NCBI RefSeq assembly: GCF_000801105.2
Contig: NC_079513.1
Location: forward strand, 23,404,273-23,468,272
DNA from: Raphanus sativus
Lineage: Eukaryota; Streptophyta; Magnoliopsida; Brassicales; Brassicaceae
Direction: 5' to 3'
DNA: 64,000 bases
The translations under genes were made by a program, and so were the position numbers. This document shows positions 11,255 through 21,825 of the stretch, one piece after another (position 1 is the first letter of the stretch; the number at the start of each line of letters is the position of its first letter). The notes under the pieces are model-generated. The model did not search any database. It was not told the origin of the DNA and saw only the letters and a list, made by a program, of their open reading frames with translations.

Positions 11255-12277
11255 TTTCAGAGACCTTCTGACGCGGTGAGAGGATTCTGAGGGGAGAAGG
11301 AACCGCGGTTAAATGAAATAGGTTGTTGAGATGAGAAAATGAAAACGTTGGTTTTTAAGGCGGTCGTTGGAGGGTAATTCACGGCGTTTGATTAGACGGT
11401 GAATAGACACGTGGTGAGTATTTGACTGGGGAGGTATTAACAGTCGTAACGTAAGAGTGGGAGCGTTTACCCAACGCGGAAAGTAGAAACGCCGTGTTTG
11501 CTGTTTGTGGGACCAATTTGATCTCCATTTTTTCTGGGAAAGCCAGTAAGCGACGTCGTTTTCTCCTGTGAATCATGTCAGAAGCAAGTGTGCTGCCTGC
11601 TGAATAATTAAATCATTTACATTTGTTCAGTTAAGTTGAATAATTGTGACAAATGTTATTTGTTTGGCAATGCGGTGGTGGGTGGAACTCTTTGGAAATT
11701 TATAGTTTCTTACACGTTGATGGCTTAATAAAATCAGCTGCAGTTTCTATTGATAATACTTTACATAAACCAACTTATATCTATATGCATTGACTAAGAA
11801 AGTATAAAGGTGCCAAGATGATAAAACACATACATGAATCAACGTGTGTCTGCTGTATGTATTAACTTTGTAACTATCATAGTAAGTATCATTTTATAAC
11901 TAAAATGATAAAAATATTAAAAGTTGCTTGCTCTTGTCCAAAAAAAGGGAGAACAATTAAAAGTTGCTCAACCAACTTTTCTGTGCTTTCTCTCATTTGT
12001 TTACAGCAAAACGGAAACAAATGTTTATTTGTTGAGAGGCACAAGGCGAAACAATAAGATGTTTAATGTTTGTGAGGGAAGTGAACATACCCTTACCAGA
12101 AAAGGAAAGACATGTACCAATCATCTCCAAGTATTCTCCAACATTTTTGAAAGCAAACTGCAAACCATAAGAAGACGAGATCAAAATCTTTAAGTTGCAA
12201 CTTGGAGTGTCAATACAGGATAACATGATCAAAATCTGAGTTGCAACTTACACCTTTGGCTTTAAACAAAGACTATC
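11255..12277. other. Intergenic region between UGT copy 1 and the RING gene
   Basis: The 11255-11580 part is the divergent upstream region of the RING gene and has no gene. The left border of the UGT/PPR duplication unit lies near 11815, where similarity to 14551 begins. The A-tract insertion at 11916-11968 is listed separately. No SRR1 or BOA coding sequence is present where Arabidopsis would have them. Confidence 0.6.
11916..11968 (+). repeat. A-tract micro-insertion flanked by 13 bp direct repeats
   Basis: ATTAAAAGTTGCT occurs at 11916-11928 and 11956-11968. Between them are 27 bases: TGCTCTTGTCC, seven A, then GGGAGAACA. The paralogous site at about 14635-14650 in the second duplication unit has the target only once, so this is an insertion younger than the duplication. 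Confidence 0.8.
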
Positions 12278-13750
12278 TCATTGATGCATGAAGTTCTTCG
12301 TTTGCAAAGAGTTGACAAAGTCGTCTAGTGACCTGCATGAAGAACCTCCACTTCGGACAGAGTCTTCAAGCTTCTCTTTCAAATCGATAGCTCTCTTCCT
12401 CATATCTGATCCTTCTTCATCCACAATCAACCTCTTCACAACACTCTCCACAGTTTCTTTCTCCAGCTCTCCTTCCAAACGAATCCCAATTCTCCAAACA
12501 CTCTCTAAGTACCTCGCATTGACTTTCTGATCTCCAGTAATGGGCCTGCAGATCATTGGAACACCTTCCCCAATGCTCTCCAATGTTGAGTTCCATCCAC
12601 AGTGACTCCAAAACCCTCCTACTGCAGGATGTCTTAGAACTTCCATCTGCGGGGCCCATTTCACAATGTAACCTCTCTCTGATACCAACCTGCCGAACTC
12701 ATCTGGTAAGGACTCTGTCCACTCCGAGGCAGGATTGGAACCGGGTCGGATCACCCATAAGAAAGGTTGGTTGCTATTACTCAACCCCCTAGCCATCTCC
12801 AACATGTCTTTGGTTTCCATTAGACCTAAGCTTCCCAAGCTTATGTAAATCACTGTCCTTGGTTTCTGCTTGTTCAACCACTCGATGCAGGTTCTGTCTT
12901 CTTCTAGTAAACTAGAAGACGCAGAAGAAGCTGCAAGGTGAAGTGGGCCTATGGGGTAAACCGGAACTTGTAGTTCTCGTTGCAGCCGTTCCAAAGACGA
13001 GCTCTCTAGACAGCTAGCTGAGTTGATGATAACCGCTGAAGCTGTTCGAGTGTTAACAGCTTCACTGTAAAGCTTGATGCTATCCTCTAGTGTCCCAAAT
13101 GCTGAACTTGGCAGGTCCTTGTACCTTAGAGGATCCAACCCTGGAAACAAACTGTTTTGCACTTCAGGATCTGCAAAGTTTCACAAACCAAATAGCATGG
13201 TTATCACTAAATCTAAACGGTTTCATTTTTATATTTAATGTAAAGAGCTAGACTCTTGGGTACCTTTCATGTCGATCAAGAACTTGTCAACGTTGACTTT
13301 TGCAAAAACAGAGCGACAGACAAAGGCAGTAGCGTTAGTAGTACTGAAGATAACACTAGGAAGTTGAAACTCCTTAAATGCAGCTGCAGAGAAGTACATA
13401 TACTCATCGTAGATGACACAAGCAATATCATCACGGCTGACTTGTTCTTGCAATAGTTGAGCAAAACAGTGCTTGAAGCTTGCCTCGCAGATTTGGTTGA
13501 GCTTCATCAGAAACAGGAGTGCTCCGAGGCTTTGAAGATCAGAGTCAGTCAAAGTAACTGGAACCGTGAGGAACTGAAAATCAGAGAAGTCTTGGGAAGA
13601 GCTAACTCGAGTATACTGTGTCTGAATAACAGTGATGGAGAAGCCTTTGGAGTGAAGAGCTTTCCCGAGTTGCATAATAGGAGTGACATGCCCTTGTGCT
13701 GGTACTGGAACCAACACTATCCTTCTCTTCTTCACTTGTTTTTCATCCAT
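12278..13750 (-). CDS. UDP-glycosyltransferase, UGT76E type, copy 1
   Basis: Two exons, 13750-13264 and 13170-12278, join in frame to 459 residues with a short GT..AG intron, as in Arabidopsis UGT76E1/E2. The catalytic His21 sits in PAQGHVTP. The PSPG box that binds the UDP-sugar spans about residues 334-377, from WAPQ through HCGWNS to the closing DQ; the final Gln favours UDP-glucose. The enzyme is expected to be a soluble cytosolic glucosyltransferase; UGT76E members act on flavonols and jasmonate-type acids, but the substrate here is not known. It is the left half of a tandem duplication with 15014-16490. TATA-like TTAAATATATTTC lies near 13838-13850 on the minus strand. The open frame appears intact. 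Confidence 0.92.
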
Positions 13751-13959
13751 TCTTTCTTCAGTGTGGGGATGGAAGAAGCTCAGGGAGATAGATGGAAACT
13801 TCAGATCTGATGCATTGAGGTTGAGAAAGCTAATACGAAATATATTTAAGGCTTGCTTTGTCTTCTTGTGACCGGTGGCTATGTGCCAAAGATATACACG
13901 AAAATAATAACTGACTATTTATTTATTTTCTAGGATGATATATATATATAAAACTAAGT

Positions 13960-14470
13960 CAGGTTTGATGATCAAAACCAGAAGGATCAAACAGTACTTA
14001 CCCAGCTGCTGCCTGGAAACCTTATCAACTTCTTCTTCTTTATCGTCTTCTTACTTCTTACAACACTTTTCCCAACTACCACCATTGGCGTACAAACTGG
14101 ACAGAAGCAATCCATTCCCTGTGTTCTCTGGTTCGAGCTCTGCTGCAGTCCCTGCAAGGTCCGTATTTCCCGTGATTCCCACACGCACCTAACAAAGCAC
14201 TCCACACAAACAAATCCGGCTGCATTGGCATAGTCTTTATCATCTCATAGGCTTCAACAAACTCACCTGCTCGACTGATGTAATAGAAGTCCAAGACTCA
14301 ACATCAAGAAGCTCAGATACTTTTTCTTCATTTCCCATATGCCGAGAATCCTGAAAATAGAGCACTCCAAGTATAATATGAGGTTTTACTCCCACTAGTT
14401 CCATATCTCTCACCAAACTCATTGCTTCACCAGAGATCATAGCATCGAACTCTATCAAATCTTTTTCAGC
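13960..14470 (-). pseudogene. PPR protein pseudogene, fragment L (middle and C-terminal pieces)
   Basis: Reading leftwards, the fragment first gives MIEFDAMISG...VRDMELVGVKPHI and GNEEKVSE from the middle of a PPR array. It then jumps to the E-domain phrase EAYEMIKTMPMQPDLFVW.ALLGACGNHG and the C-terminal end FPGSSWVSTV, in at least two frames. Repeats are missing between the blocks and frames are broken, so it is not functional. It is the counterpart of 16640-17460, and both copies begin next to the 5' end of a UGT76E gene. Arabidopsis At5g59600, a PPR protein of the same phrases, lies next to UGT76E2. Confidence 0.8.
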
Positions 14471-15013
14471 CTTCTAAACACCTTTCTCACATCCTCTACC
14501 TCCCCAAACTCCTAATACATACCAATAAGCGAGCTAACTATAATACATACCAAAGATAATACATACATGAATCAACGTGTATCTGTATGTGTTAACTTTC
14601 GTAACTGTCATTATGTAACTAAAATGATAAAAAATGTTGAAGTTGCTCAACTAACTTTTGTCTGTGCTTTCTCTCATTTGTTTGCAGCAAAACTGAAAAC
14701 GAATGTTTGATACATGTTTATTTTGATCAGAGCCACAAGGCTAAACAATAAGATGTTTAATGTTTGGCCAACACATGTACCAATTGCCTCCAAGTATTAT
14801 CCAACTTTTCTATAGGCAAACTGCAGACCATAAGAAGAAGACGAGATCAAAATCTTTAAGTTGCAACTTCGACTAACCAGCTTGATTTTCCAATCCATGA
14901 TTTAAAGTATCCAAACCCTGAGAATAAAAAAAACGAAACTTAGAACATAAACCCATTTAATACATAATAGTAAATCAATCTCCTACACCTTTGACTTTTG
15001 AACAGGGACCATG
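14471..15013. other. Intergenic region and left flank of the second UGT/PPR unit
   Basis: No gene is seen. From about 14551 to 14850 the sequence is homologous to 11815-12230 and keeps the ancestral state of the A-tract insertion site. Confidence 0.65.
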
Positions 15014-16490
15014 TCATTGATGCATGAAGTTCTTCGTTTGCAAAGAGTTGACAAAGTCATCTAGTGAGCTGCATGAGGAGCCTCCACTTCTGACAGATGC
15101 TTCAAGCTTTTCTTTCAAGTCGATAGCTCTCTTCCTCATATCTGCTCCTTCTTCATCCACAACCAACCTCTTCACAACTCTCTCCACGGTTTCTTTCTCC
15201 ATCTCTCCTTCCAACTGGACCCCAACTCTCCAAACACTCTCTAAGTACCTCGCATTGACTTTCTGATCTCCAGTAATGGGTCTGCAGATCATTGGAACAC
15301 CTTCCCCAATGCTCTCTAGCGTTGAGTTCCATCCACAGTGACTCCAGAACCCTCCTACTGCAGGATGTCTTAGAACTTCCATCTGCGGGGCCCATTTCAC
15401 AATGTAACCTCTCTCCGAAACCAGCTTACTGAACTCCTCCGGTAAGGACTCTGTCCACTCCGAGGCAGGAATGGAACCGGGTCGGATCACCCATAGGAAA
15501 GGTTGGTTGCTATTACTCAACCCCCTAGCCATCTCCAAAATGTCTCTGCTTTCCATTAGACATATGCTTCCCAAGCTTATGTAAATCACTGTCTTTGGTT
15601 TCTGCTTGTTCAACCACTCAATGCAGCTTCTGTCTTCTTCTAGTAAACTAGAAGGCGCACAAGCTGCAAGGTGAAGGGGGCCTATAGGAAAAACCGGTAC
15701 TTGTAGTTCTCGTTGCAGCCGTGACAAAGACGAGCTCTCTAGATAGCTAGCTGAGTTGATGATAACAGCCGAAGCTGTTCGAGTGTTAACAGCTTCACTG
15801 TAGAGCTTGATGATATCCTCTAGTGTCCCAAATGCTGACGTTGGTAGGTCCTTGTACCTTAGAGGATCCAACCCTGGAAACAAACTGTCTCGCACTTGAG
15901 GATCTGCAAAGTTTCACAAACCGAATAGGCACTTGCATTTGCTATAAGTTATAACTAAATCAAATGCGGTTTTATAATTGATGTAAAGAGCTAGAATCCA
16001 GGGTACCTTTCATGTCGATCAAGAACTTGTCTGCGTTGACTTTGGCCAAAACAGAGCGACAGACAAAGGCAGTAGCACTTGTAGTACTGAAGATAACACT
16101 GGGAAGTTGAAACTCCTTAGGTGCAGCTGCAGAGAAGTACATGTACTCATCGTAGATGACACAAGCGATATCATCACGGCTGCCTTGTTCTTGCAATAGT
16201 TGACCAAAACAGTGCTTGAAGGTTTCCTCGCAGATTTGATTGAGCTTCATCAGAAACTGGAGTGCTCCGAGGCTTTTAAGATCAGAATCAGTTAAAGTAC
16301 CTGGGATGGTGAGAAACTGAAAATCAGAGAAGTCTTTGGAAGAGCTAACTCGGTTATACTGTGTCTGAATAACAGTGATGGAGAAGCCTTTAGAGTGAAG
16401 AGCTTTTCCAAGTTGCATAATAGGAGTGACATGCCCTTGTGCTGGTACTGGAACCAACACTATCTTTCTCTTCACTTGTTTTTCATCCAT
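15014..16490 (-). CDS. UDP-glycosyltransferase, UGT76E type, copy 2
   Basis: The exons 16490-16007 and 15903-15014 join to 457 residues. The protein is a close duplicate of copy 1 with the same intron position. His20 of PAQGHVTP and the full PSPG box with HCGWNS and the closing DQ are present. Differences from copy 1 cluster in the acceptor-binding N-terminal half and in the loop after PIGPLHLAA, where copy 1 has extra serines. This leaves room for different acceptors. TATA-like TTAAATATATTTC lies at about 16533-16545. The first exon ends near the PPR relic at 16640, so the gene is boxed in by dead PPR pieces on both sides. Confidence 0.92.
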
Positions 16491-16639
16491 TCTTTCTTCA
16501 GTGTGGACATGGAAGCTCAGGGAGACGGATGGAAATATATTTAAGGCTTGCTTTGTCTTGTTGTGACCGGTGGCTATTCTTTTGTTTTTGCCAAAAGATA
16601 AACACGAAAATAAATGACTGATTATTTATCTATTTCCAG

Positions 16640-17460
16640 AAGGATCTAACAAAACCGTGATCTTCTAGTCCAGTGACAACCGAGTAGCCTTGAATCTCCT
16701 TCCCGTGCTCCACACAACCATGACTTAACATCTGTTTAAAAGCATCAAAAGCCTTCTCATTCTCAAAGTTATGCACAAGTCCTGATATAACAGAAGTCCA
16801 AGACACAACATCAGGCTTGTGAACATCCAAGCACATCATCTTAAGAATCTCAGACACTTTTTCTTCATTTCCCATATGCAAAAATCCTGAAACCAGAGCA
16901 TTCCAAGTGATAATATCCCCCACTAGCTTCATACCTTCACCAATCTCATTGCTTCATCTTCTTGGCTATTTGTTAGCGTAACCAGAGATCATAGCATTGA
17001 GCTCCACCTAATCTTGTTCAGCCAAATCGCTAAACACCTTCCTCGCATCCTCTAACTCCCCAAACTTTCAATATATATCAATAAGAGAGCTAACTACAAA
17101 ACCATCAGACTCGTACGAGCACTTGACCACCATACAATGTATCATCTTCCCTAACTCTTTGTCGAGAAGATTGCGACTTGCTTTAAGAAGGCTAGGAATG
17201 ATGGAAGCATCAAACCTCAAACCTTCTTCATTCGTTTCTCTGAAGGTATCCAAAGACTCCTGGTAATACCCATTTCGAGCACAAGCCTCAATCATGACAA
17301 CACATCCACTAATATCTCTCTTGAGCATTTCATCGGACACCTTCCTAGCATCTGTATCACTCCCACATTCCGCGACCTTGGCTGCAATTCATGTCAAGCG
17401 AGCAGTGCCAGATGTCACGAGATGAGCATGAAGCTATCTTCCTTGCCAGAGAAGTCGACT
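16640..17460 (-). pseudogene. PPR protein pseudogene, fragment R (N-terminal and middle repeats)
   Basis: Reading leftwards from about 17460 the frame gives HAHLVTSG, then KRDISGCVVMIEACARNGYY, SRNLLDKELGKMIHCMVVK and SYESDGFVVSSLID. A stop after IDIY (near 17070) and a stop after EQD (near 17010) break the chain, followed by NAMISGYANK and another stop. Repeats resume with DIITWNALVSGFLHMGNEEK, DVVSWTSVISGLVH and HGKEIQGYSVVTGLEDHGF, ending at about 16640. The C-terminal half is gone. PPR proteins bind organellar RNA; the intact relative in Arabidopsis is At5g59600. Confidence 0.85.
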
Positions 17461-17951
17461 AATCGATTGACATTAACCGAAAAGAACACAGAATGTTGGA
17501 GAGTTTCTTCATGTCAGTGTGGGGGAGATCAAAGCTTTGAAATGCTGCGGTTATGGTTTGACAATAACGGAACGAACCTGAGTAAATGCCACGGTTCAGA
17601 ATAAACCGAAAACCGGAGGAGCGGTTTATAGAATCTGTCGCGTTAAACCATTCAAACTCGCGTTAAACCAGACAAGAACCGTACGAACCGGAGTAAATGC
17701 AGCACGGTTCATTTAATTTTAGTTGAATTGTAAACAGAGTAAAAACATTATTGAATTTGTATTATTGGTGTTTCGTTTGATATAAAACTTTTATGTTTAA
17801 ATATTGTGATTAGTTAGCATTAAATATATCACTAAACAACACGTAATATAAATAGGCATCAATCATCATCACTCCACATATCTCAACAGTTTCTCATTCT
17901 CTACAATCACACTTACCAAAACTCAGAGTCAGAGAGAAGTTAACGTATATA
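17461..17951 (+). promoter_or_regulatory. Upstream region of Pumilio gene 1
   Basis: A TATAAATA box lies at 17847-17854, about 100 bp before the ATG. The block from the TATA box through ATCACTCCACATATCTCAA to AGTTAACGTA is repeated before the second Pumilio gene (19683-19805), so both share an ancestral promoter and leader. The rest of this stretch shows no gene. Confidence 0.65.
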
Positions 17952-18959
17952 ATGGCAAACCGCGGCGATCACCCGACGGTTCCTCCTCCTCCTCGACGAT
18001 TCACCTCACCACCAAGAAGAAGAGTCACTCTCACCGAAGAGAATCAATCTTTACTCAACTCATTCCGCTCCTCCACCCCTTTAACCCCTCAAGAAACGGC
18101 CACGTGCACGCAGTCATTGTTCAACTTAATGACTAGCAGCGACGCGTCTCAGTTCAGAGAGCTGATCTCGAGACTAGGCGACGGAAGCGATCTCCGGAGG
18201 ATGGTCTCGTTTCTGACGTCGAACAACGCTCCCTTCTTGCAGACGGCAAGAAACGAGAACGGCTCCAACCGCATGCAAGATCTCCTCGGGAGAGCAGACG
18301 ACGTGGACAGCTTCTTCTTGACCGCTATCTTGCGCCGCTTCTTCTACATGATGAGCGACGGTGACGCGTCCCGCGTCGCGATTCGAGGGATGCGAGTTTT
18401 CAGCCAGGAGAAGAGAGCAGCGATGCACGACCACCTTCTCCACGACGCGGTTCACCTAGCGTGCGACCCGGACGGGTACATCGTGCTGAACGATATCATA
18501 ACCGACTTGGACCCGCGTTCTCTCGTCAGAGACCGGCTCTTGTACGTAGTGGCGCGCAACGCTCACCGGTTAAGCGACCATACTTTCGGGAGCCATGTGG
18601 TCCAGCGCGTGCTTCAGCTGAATGACTTGCGTTGCACGCGTAACGTTGCCGTTAGCCTCAGAGGCCATTTCGTTTACCTCTCGTTTACCAAGTACGGAAG
18701 CTACGTCGTGGAGAAGCTTTTGGATACGGAGGAGACGGGGGTTATGGTGGTGGGTGAGCTTTTGTTGGGGTGTGATGGAGAGAGGTTGGCGTTGCTGGCG
18801 AGGAATGAGTTTGGGAACTTCGTGGTGTGGAAGGCACTGAGAGTGACGCAGGGGATGCATAGGAGGGATCTGTTTCGGCGTTTGGTGAATAAGCTCAGGC
18901 CCTTTGTCCATCGATTACGTTTTCATGGACGCATTGGAGCATTCTTGGACTCGCTTTAG
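17952..18959 (+). CDS. Pumilio/PUF-repeat RNA-binding protein, copy 1
   Basis: An intronless gene of 335 residues. After a proline-rich N terminus of about 30 residues come degenerate N-terminal PUF repeats and a better conserved C-terminal set: LACDPDGYIVLNDII, FGSHVVQRVLQ, YGSYVVEKLLD and FGNFVVWKAL. PUF proteins bind specific RNA sequences, usually in 3' UTRs, and control mRNA decay or translation. This protein is shorter than canonical eight-repeat PUFs and resembles the small Arabidopsis-specific group (APUM13-19 class), whose roles are poorly known. Codon use is GC-richer than in neighbouring genes. In Arabidopsis no such gene sits at this point, so the pair was probably inserted or moved here. 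Confidence 0.85.
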   Translation: MANRGDHPTVPPPPRRFTSPPRRRVTLTEENQSLLNSFRSSTPLTPQETATCTQSLFNLMTSSDASQFRELISRLGDGSDLRRMVSFLTSNNAPFLQTARNENGSNRMQDLLGRADDVDSFFLTAILRRFFYMMSDGDASRVAIRGMRVFSQEKRAAMHDHLLHDAVHLACDPDGYIVLNDIITDLDPRSLVRDRLLYVVARNAHRLSDHTFGSHVVQRVLQLNDLRCTRNVAVSLRGHFVYLSFTKYGSYVVEKLLDTEETGVMVVGELLLGCDGERLALLARNEFGNFVVWKALRVTQGMHRRDLFRRLVNKLRPFVHRLRFHGRIGAFLDSL

Positions 18960-19478
18960 CCTTTACAAATTAGTTTTGTTTCAAATGATTGCTATGTTGC
19001 ACACTTGAAAGTTGTCATATTCTATGGTTTGCTTTAATAAACTCTGCTAATAAGATTTGTTACTAATAACACAAAGTGACCCCCACATTTGATTCAACAC
19101 AGCACAAAGTATAAGTGTAAATGGATTATTAGCATTGTGTGATGACCATGATCATGAAAATGAACCAAAAAGCTTGCTGGTGGATTCAGTCATTCACAAA
19201 TGTATGGGATGAACAAATTAAAAGAAGAAAGGAAGCAAATCATTTCAAACAAAAGTATTTCCATTTATTTTTCATGGTTTCAACAGTTTCACACATCATC
19301 TTGTTATCCAATAATCCAATTTATACTCAATACACTTATTACACATTTATTTTGTTTTTTTTTATAATAATCAATCTAGTAGAGTTGTTTAACAAAAACA
19401 ACTCAGTAGTGGTGCATGCATGTACTAACGTGAACTATAAAGGGAGAGGGAGATGAGTGAAATTTTTCAAAGTAATAA

Positions 19479-19535
19479 CAATATAACCTAACATAAATTG
19501 CCAAAAAAAAAAAAAAAAACAATATAACCTAACAT
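19479..19535 (+). repeat. A-tract micro-insertion flanked by 16 bp direct repeats
   Basis: CAATATAACCTAACAT occurs at 19479-19494 and 19520-19535. The insert is only AAATTGCC followed by about 17 A. This is the layout of a retroposed sequence cut down to its last eight bases. Confidence 0.8.
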
Positions 19536-19554
19536 TAAAAAACGAAATCATAAT

Positions 19555-19624
19555 GATAAAATTAGATTTGACAAAAAAATGATAAAATTAGATTTGACAA
19601 AAAATAATATGATAAAATTAGATT
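19555..19624 (+). repeat. Nested A-tract repeat, three copies of a 15 bp target
   Basis: GATAAAATTAGATTT occurs at 19555-19569 and 19581-19595, with a 14 bp copy at 19611-19624. The spacers are GAC plus seven A plus T, and GAC plus A6 plus TAATAT. It could be two successive insertions at the same target or replication slippage. Confidence 0.65.
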
Positions 19625-19805
19625 ATATGAAACGGAAAAGACTACTCCAGCAACGTCACCATATGTAATTTAGTTACGTTCATATAAATAGGCATCATCA
19701 TTCATCACTCCACATATCTCAAACACTTTCTCATTCTCTACAATCACACTACCAAAACCCTTTATTATCCCTTCCAAGACAAAGAGCAAAGAGTTAACGT
19801 ACATA

Positions 19806-20873
19806 ATGGCAAACGGCGGCGATCTCCGTCATACCGCCTCAGGAGCATCCATCGAACGAGAGTCTCCAGCTGTCCCTCCTCCTCCTCCACGTGCAACCCC
19901 CACCGCCAACATCCCTCCTCCAAGATTGATCACCGCACCAAACGGAGTCAATCTTACTGAAGCGAATCAATCTTTACTCAACTCAATTCTCTCCGCCACC
20001 CCCTTAACTCCTCAAGAAAGCAACACGTGTATGCAGTTGCTGTTCAACTTAATGACTAGCGGCGAAGAAAACGGTTCGGCTCAGTTTAGAGAGGTGGTCT
20101 CAAGAAGCGGTCTTCGGAGGATGGCCTCGTTGCTGACGTCACATCACGATCGTTTCTTGGAGATGGCAAGAAACAGGAACGGCTCCAACCGCATATACGA
20201 GCTACTCGGAAGAAGAGACGACGTGGACACCTTCTTCTACAACGCTATAATGAGCCGCTTCATCCACATCATGACCGACTACGAGGCGTCCAGCGTTGGG
20301 CTGCAAGGGATGCAAGTTTTCAGCCAAGAGAAGCAAATCACCATGTTCGAATACGTTCTCCGCCACGCGATTCACCTGGCGTGTGACCCACTCGGCTACG
20401 CCGTGCTGAAAAAAATCATAGACGGCTTGGGCAATTTTTACTACCGAGGCCGGCTCTTGGACATAGTCGCGCAGAACGCTCTCCCCTTAAGCTACCACGC
20501 TCATGGGAACTACGTGGTCCAGCACGTGCTTGAATTGCATGACTTGCGTTGCACGCATAACGTTTCAGCTAGCCTCAGTGGCCGTTGTTTTGGCCTCTCG
20601 TTTACCAAGTTTGGAAGCTACGTCGTGCAGAAGCTTTTGGATACAGAGGAGGGTGCGGTTACGGTGGTGGTAGAGTTGGAGCGGTGCGATGAAGAGAGTT
20701 TGGTGAGGCTGGCGATGAGTGATTACGGGAATTACGTGGTGTTGAAGGCACTGAGAGTGATGCAGGAGAGGAATAGTGAGGATTTGTTTTGGGGTTTGGC
20801 GGGTAAGCTCATGCCCTCAGTTCATCTCTTGCGTGGACGCAGGATTGGTGAGTTCTTGTACTCGCTTTGTTAG
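19806..20873 (+). CDS. Pumilio/PUF-repeat RNA-binding protein, copy 2
   Basis: An intronless gene of 355 residues, tandem paralog of copy 1. The N terminus is longer and proline-rich (VPPPPPRATP). PUF-like repeats include LACDPLGYAVLKKIID, AHGNYVVQHVLEL, FGSYVVQKLLD and YGNYVVLKALRV. The N-terminal third has a second conserved block (LTEANQSLLNSILSATPLTPQE) shared with copy 1. The two proteins have diverged strongly while promoter and leader remain alike. Likely role: sequence-specific RNA binding in the cytoplasm or nucleolus; targets are unknown. Confidence 0.85.
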   Translation: MANGGDLRHTASGASIERESPAVPPPPPRATPTANIPPPRLITAPNGVNLTEANQSLLNSILSATPLTPQESNTCMQLLFNLMTSGEENGSAQFREVVSRSGLRRMASLLTSHHDRFLEMARNRNGSNRIYELLGRRDDVDTFFYNAIMSRFIHIMTDYEASSVGLQGMQVFSQEKQITMFEYVLRHAIHLACDPLGYAVLKKIIDGLGNFYYRGRLLDIVAQNALPLSYHAHGNYVVQHVLELHDLRCTHNVSASLSGRCFGLSFTKFGSYVVQKLLDTEEGAVTVVVELERCDEESLVRLAMSDYGNYVVLKALRVMQERNSEDLFWGLAGKLMPSVHLLRGRRIGEFLYSLC

Positions 20874-21238
20874 ATTTGTCACAATGCCATGCAGGCTCTA
20901 TTGCTACGATATATGGTTAAAGTTGTTAGATTCTGTGGTTTGCTTAATGAAGTCTTGTAATGAGATTTGTCAGTAATGATGGTATGTATGCCATCTACAT
21001 TCGATCCAACATAACAAAAAGAGAGGAATAATTCCATTTCAAACATATGGGGGAAAAAAGATTGGAATCAATCCATTTCAAACTTGCACTGTTTAGAGAG
21101 TTGTGAAAAGAAAAAAGAAAAATGAAAGGAAACGAGAGATCACAATACAAGTATGTAGGATTCTTCTCTCTTTTATGTTTATTAGAATAAAGTTTGAAAG
21201 CCAGAAGCACTCTTCGAAATAGATTTCACATCAGTGGA
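20874..21238. other. Convergent intergenic region
   Basis: Lies between the 3' ends of Pumilio copy 2 and the ATP synthase 6 kDa gene and should hold both polyadenylation regions. No gene is seen. Confidence 0.55.
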
Positions 21239-21825
21239 TCACCTGCAAACAATCATTAACAAGTGCAGAGGATAGTTAGTGTCTAGTAAAACATGTATTC
21301 GAACCGAATCAATCAAGCATTCAATATGAGACTCTTTATGTCATAGTAACACGGCTTATACCATATACTACAGAACACAAAATGTCACAAGCAAACTCTG
21401 AATGAAATGCGATTCAATTGAGAAATGACATTTCAGTTCATGAAAACCAATCCCAAGCAAATGATTTGATGGAAAGGGTAAAGAAAATTACCGCCTGTGT
21501 TGCTGAACGAACTTGGAGTTCTTGGCGTCTTCCTCTGCAAAATGAATCAACGGATTTATATAAATTAGGATTTCCACAAACACGAGACTCACAATACATA
21601 ACAAAACGATTCGATTATATATTCAGATGATACGGATCGAGTAAGGATTGGTTTCTATCATTTTTCTATAGAAGAATCGGTCAGATCTGAAAAAGAGTTT
21701 TTACCAGTGAATCCAGCGGTGAGCTTGGTGATGAGGACGCCTGTTACGGCGAATCCGGTGAGAAACGGCCAAGTACGTTTCCACTCCCTCTTGAAGAACA
21801 CTGGCCATGGATCGAACAACCTCAT
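21239..21825 (-). CDS. Mitochondrial ATP synthase 6 kDa subunit
   Basis: Three exons encode 55 residues: 21825-21705, 21534-21492 and a last exon that contributes only one base of the final Arg codon and the TGA stop (21242-21239). The protein begins MRLFDPWPVFFKREW, has one hydrophobic membrane segment (about residues 19-38) and ends SKFVQQHRR. This matches the plant-specific small membrane subunit of the F1Fo ATP synthase (Arabidopsis At5g59613 and At3g46430). It sits in the mitochondrial inner membrane with the Fo sector. Splice sites are GT..AG throughout. The reading frame continuing past the first donor (down to 21658) is intron. The gene marks the right return to Arabidopsis order after the Pumilio pair. 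Confidence 0.88.

Larger units (their letters stand above)
18960..19805. other. Region between the two Pumilio genes
   Basis: No gene is supported. The first part is the 3' side of copy 1; AT-rich sequence with two A-tract repeat structures follows; the last 120 bp are the promoter of copy 2, with TATAAATA at 19683-19690. Confidence 0.6.

Noticed and set aside
18174..18911. Minus-strand frames of 93 and 113 codons
   Set aside because: Antisense to Pumilio copy 1 and without homology.
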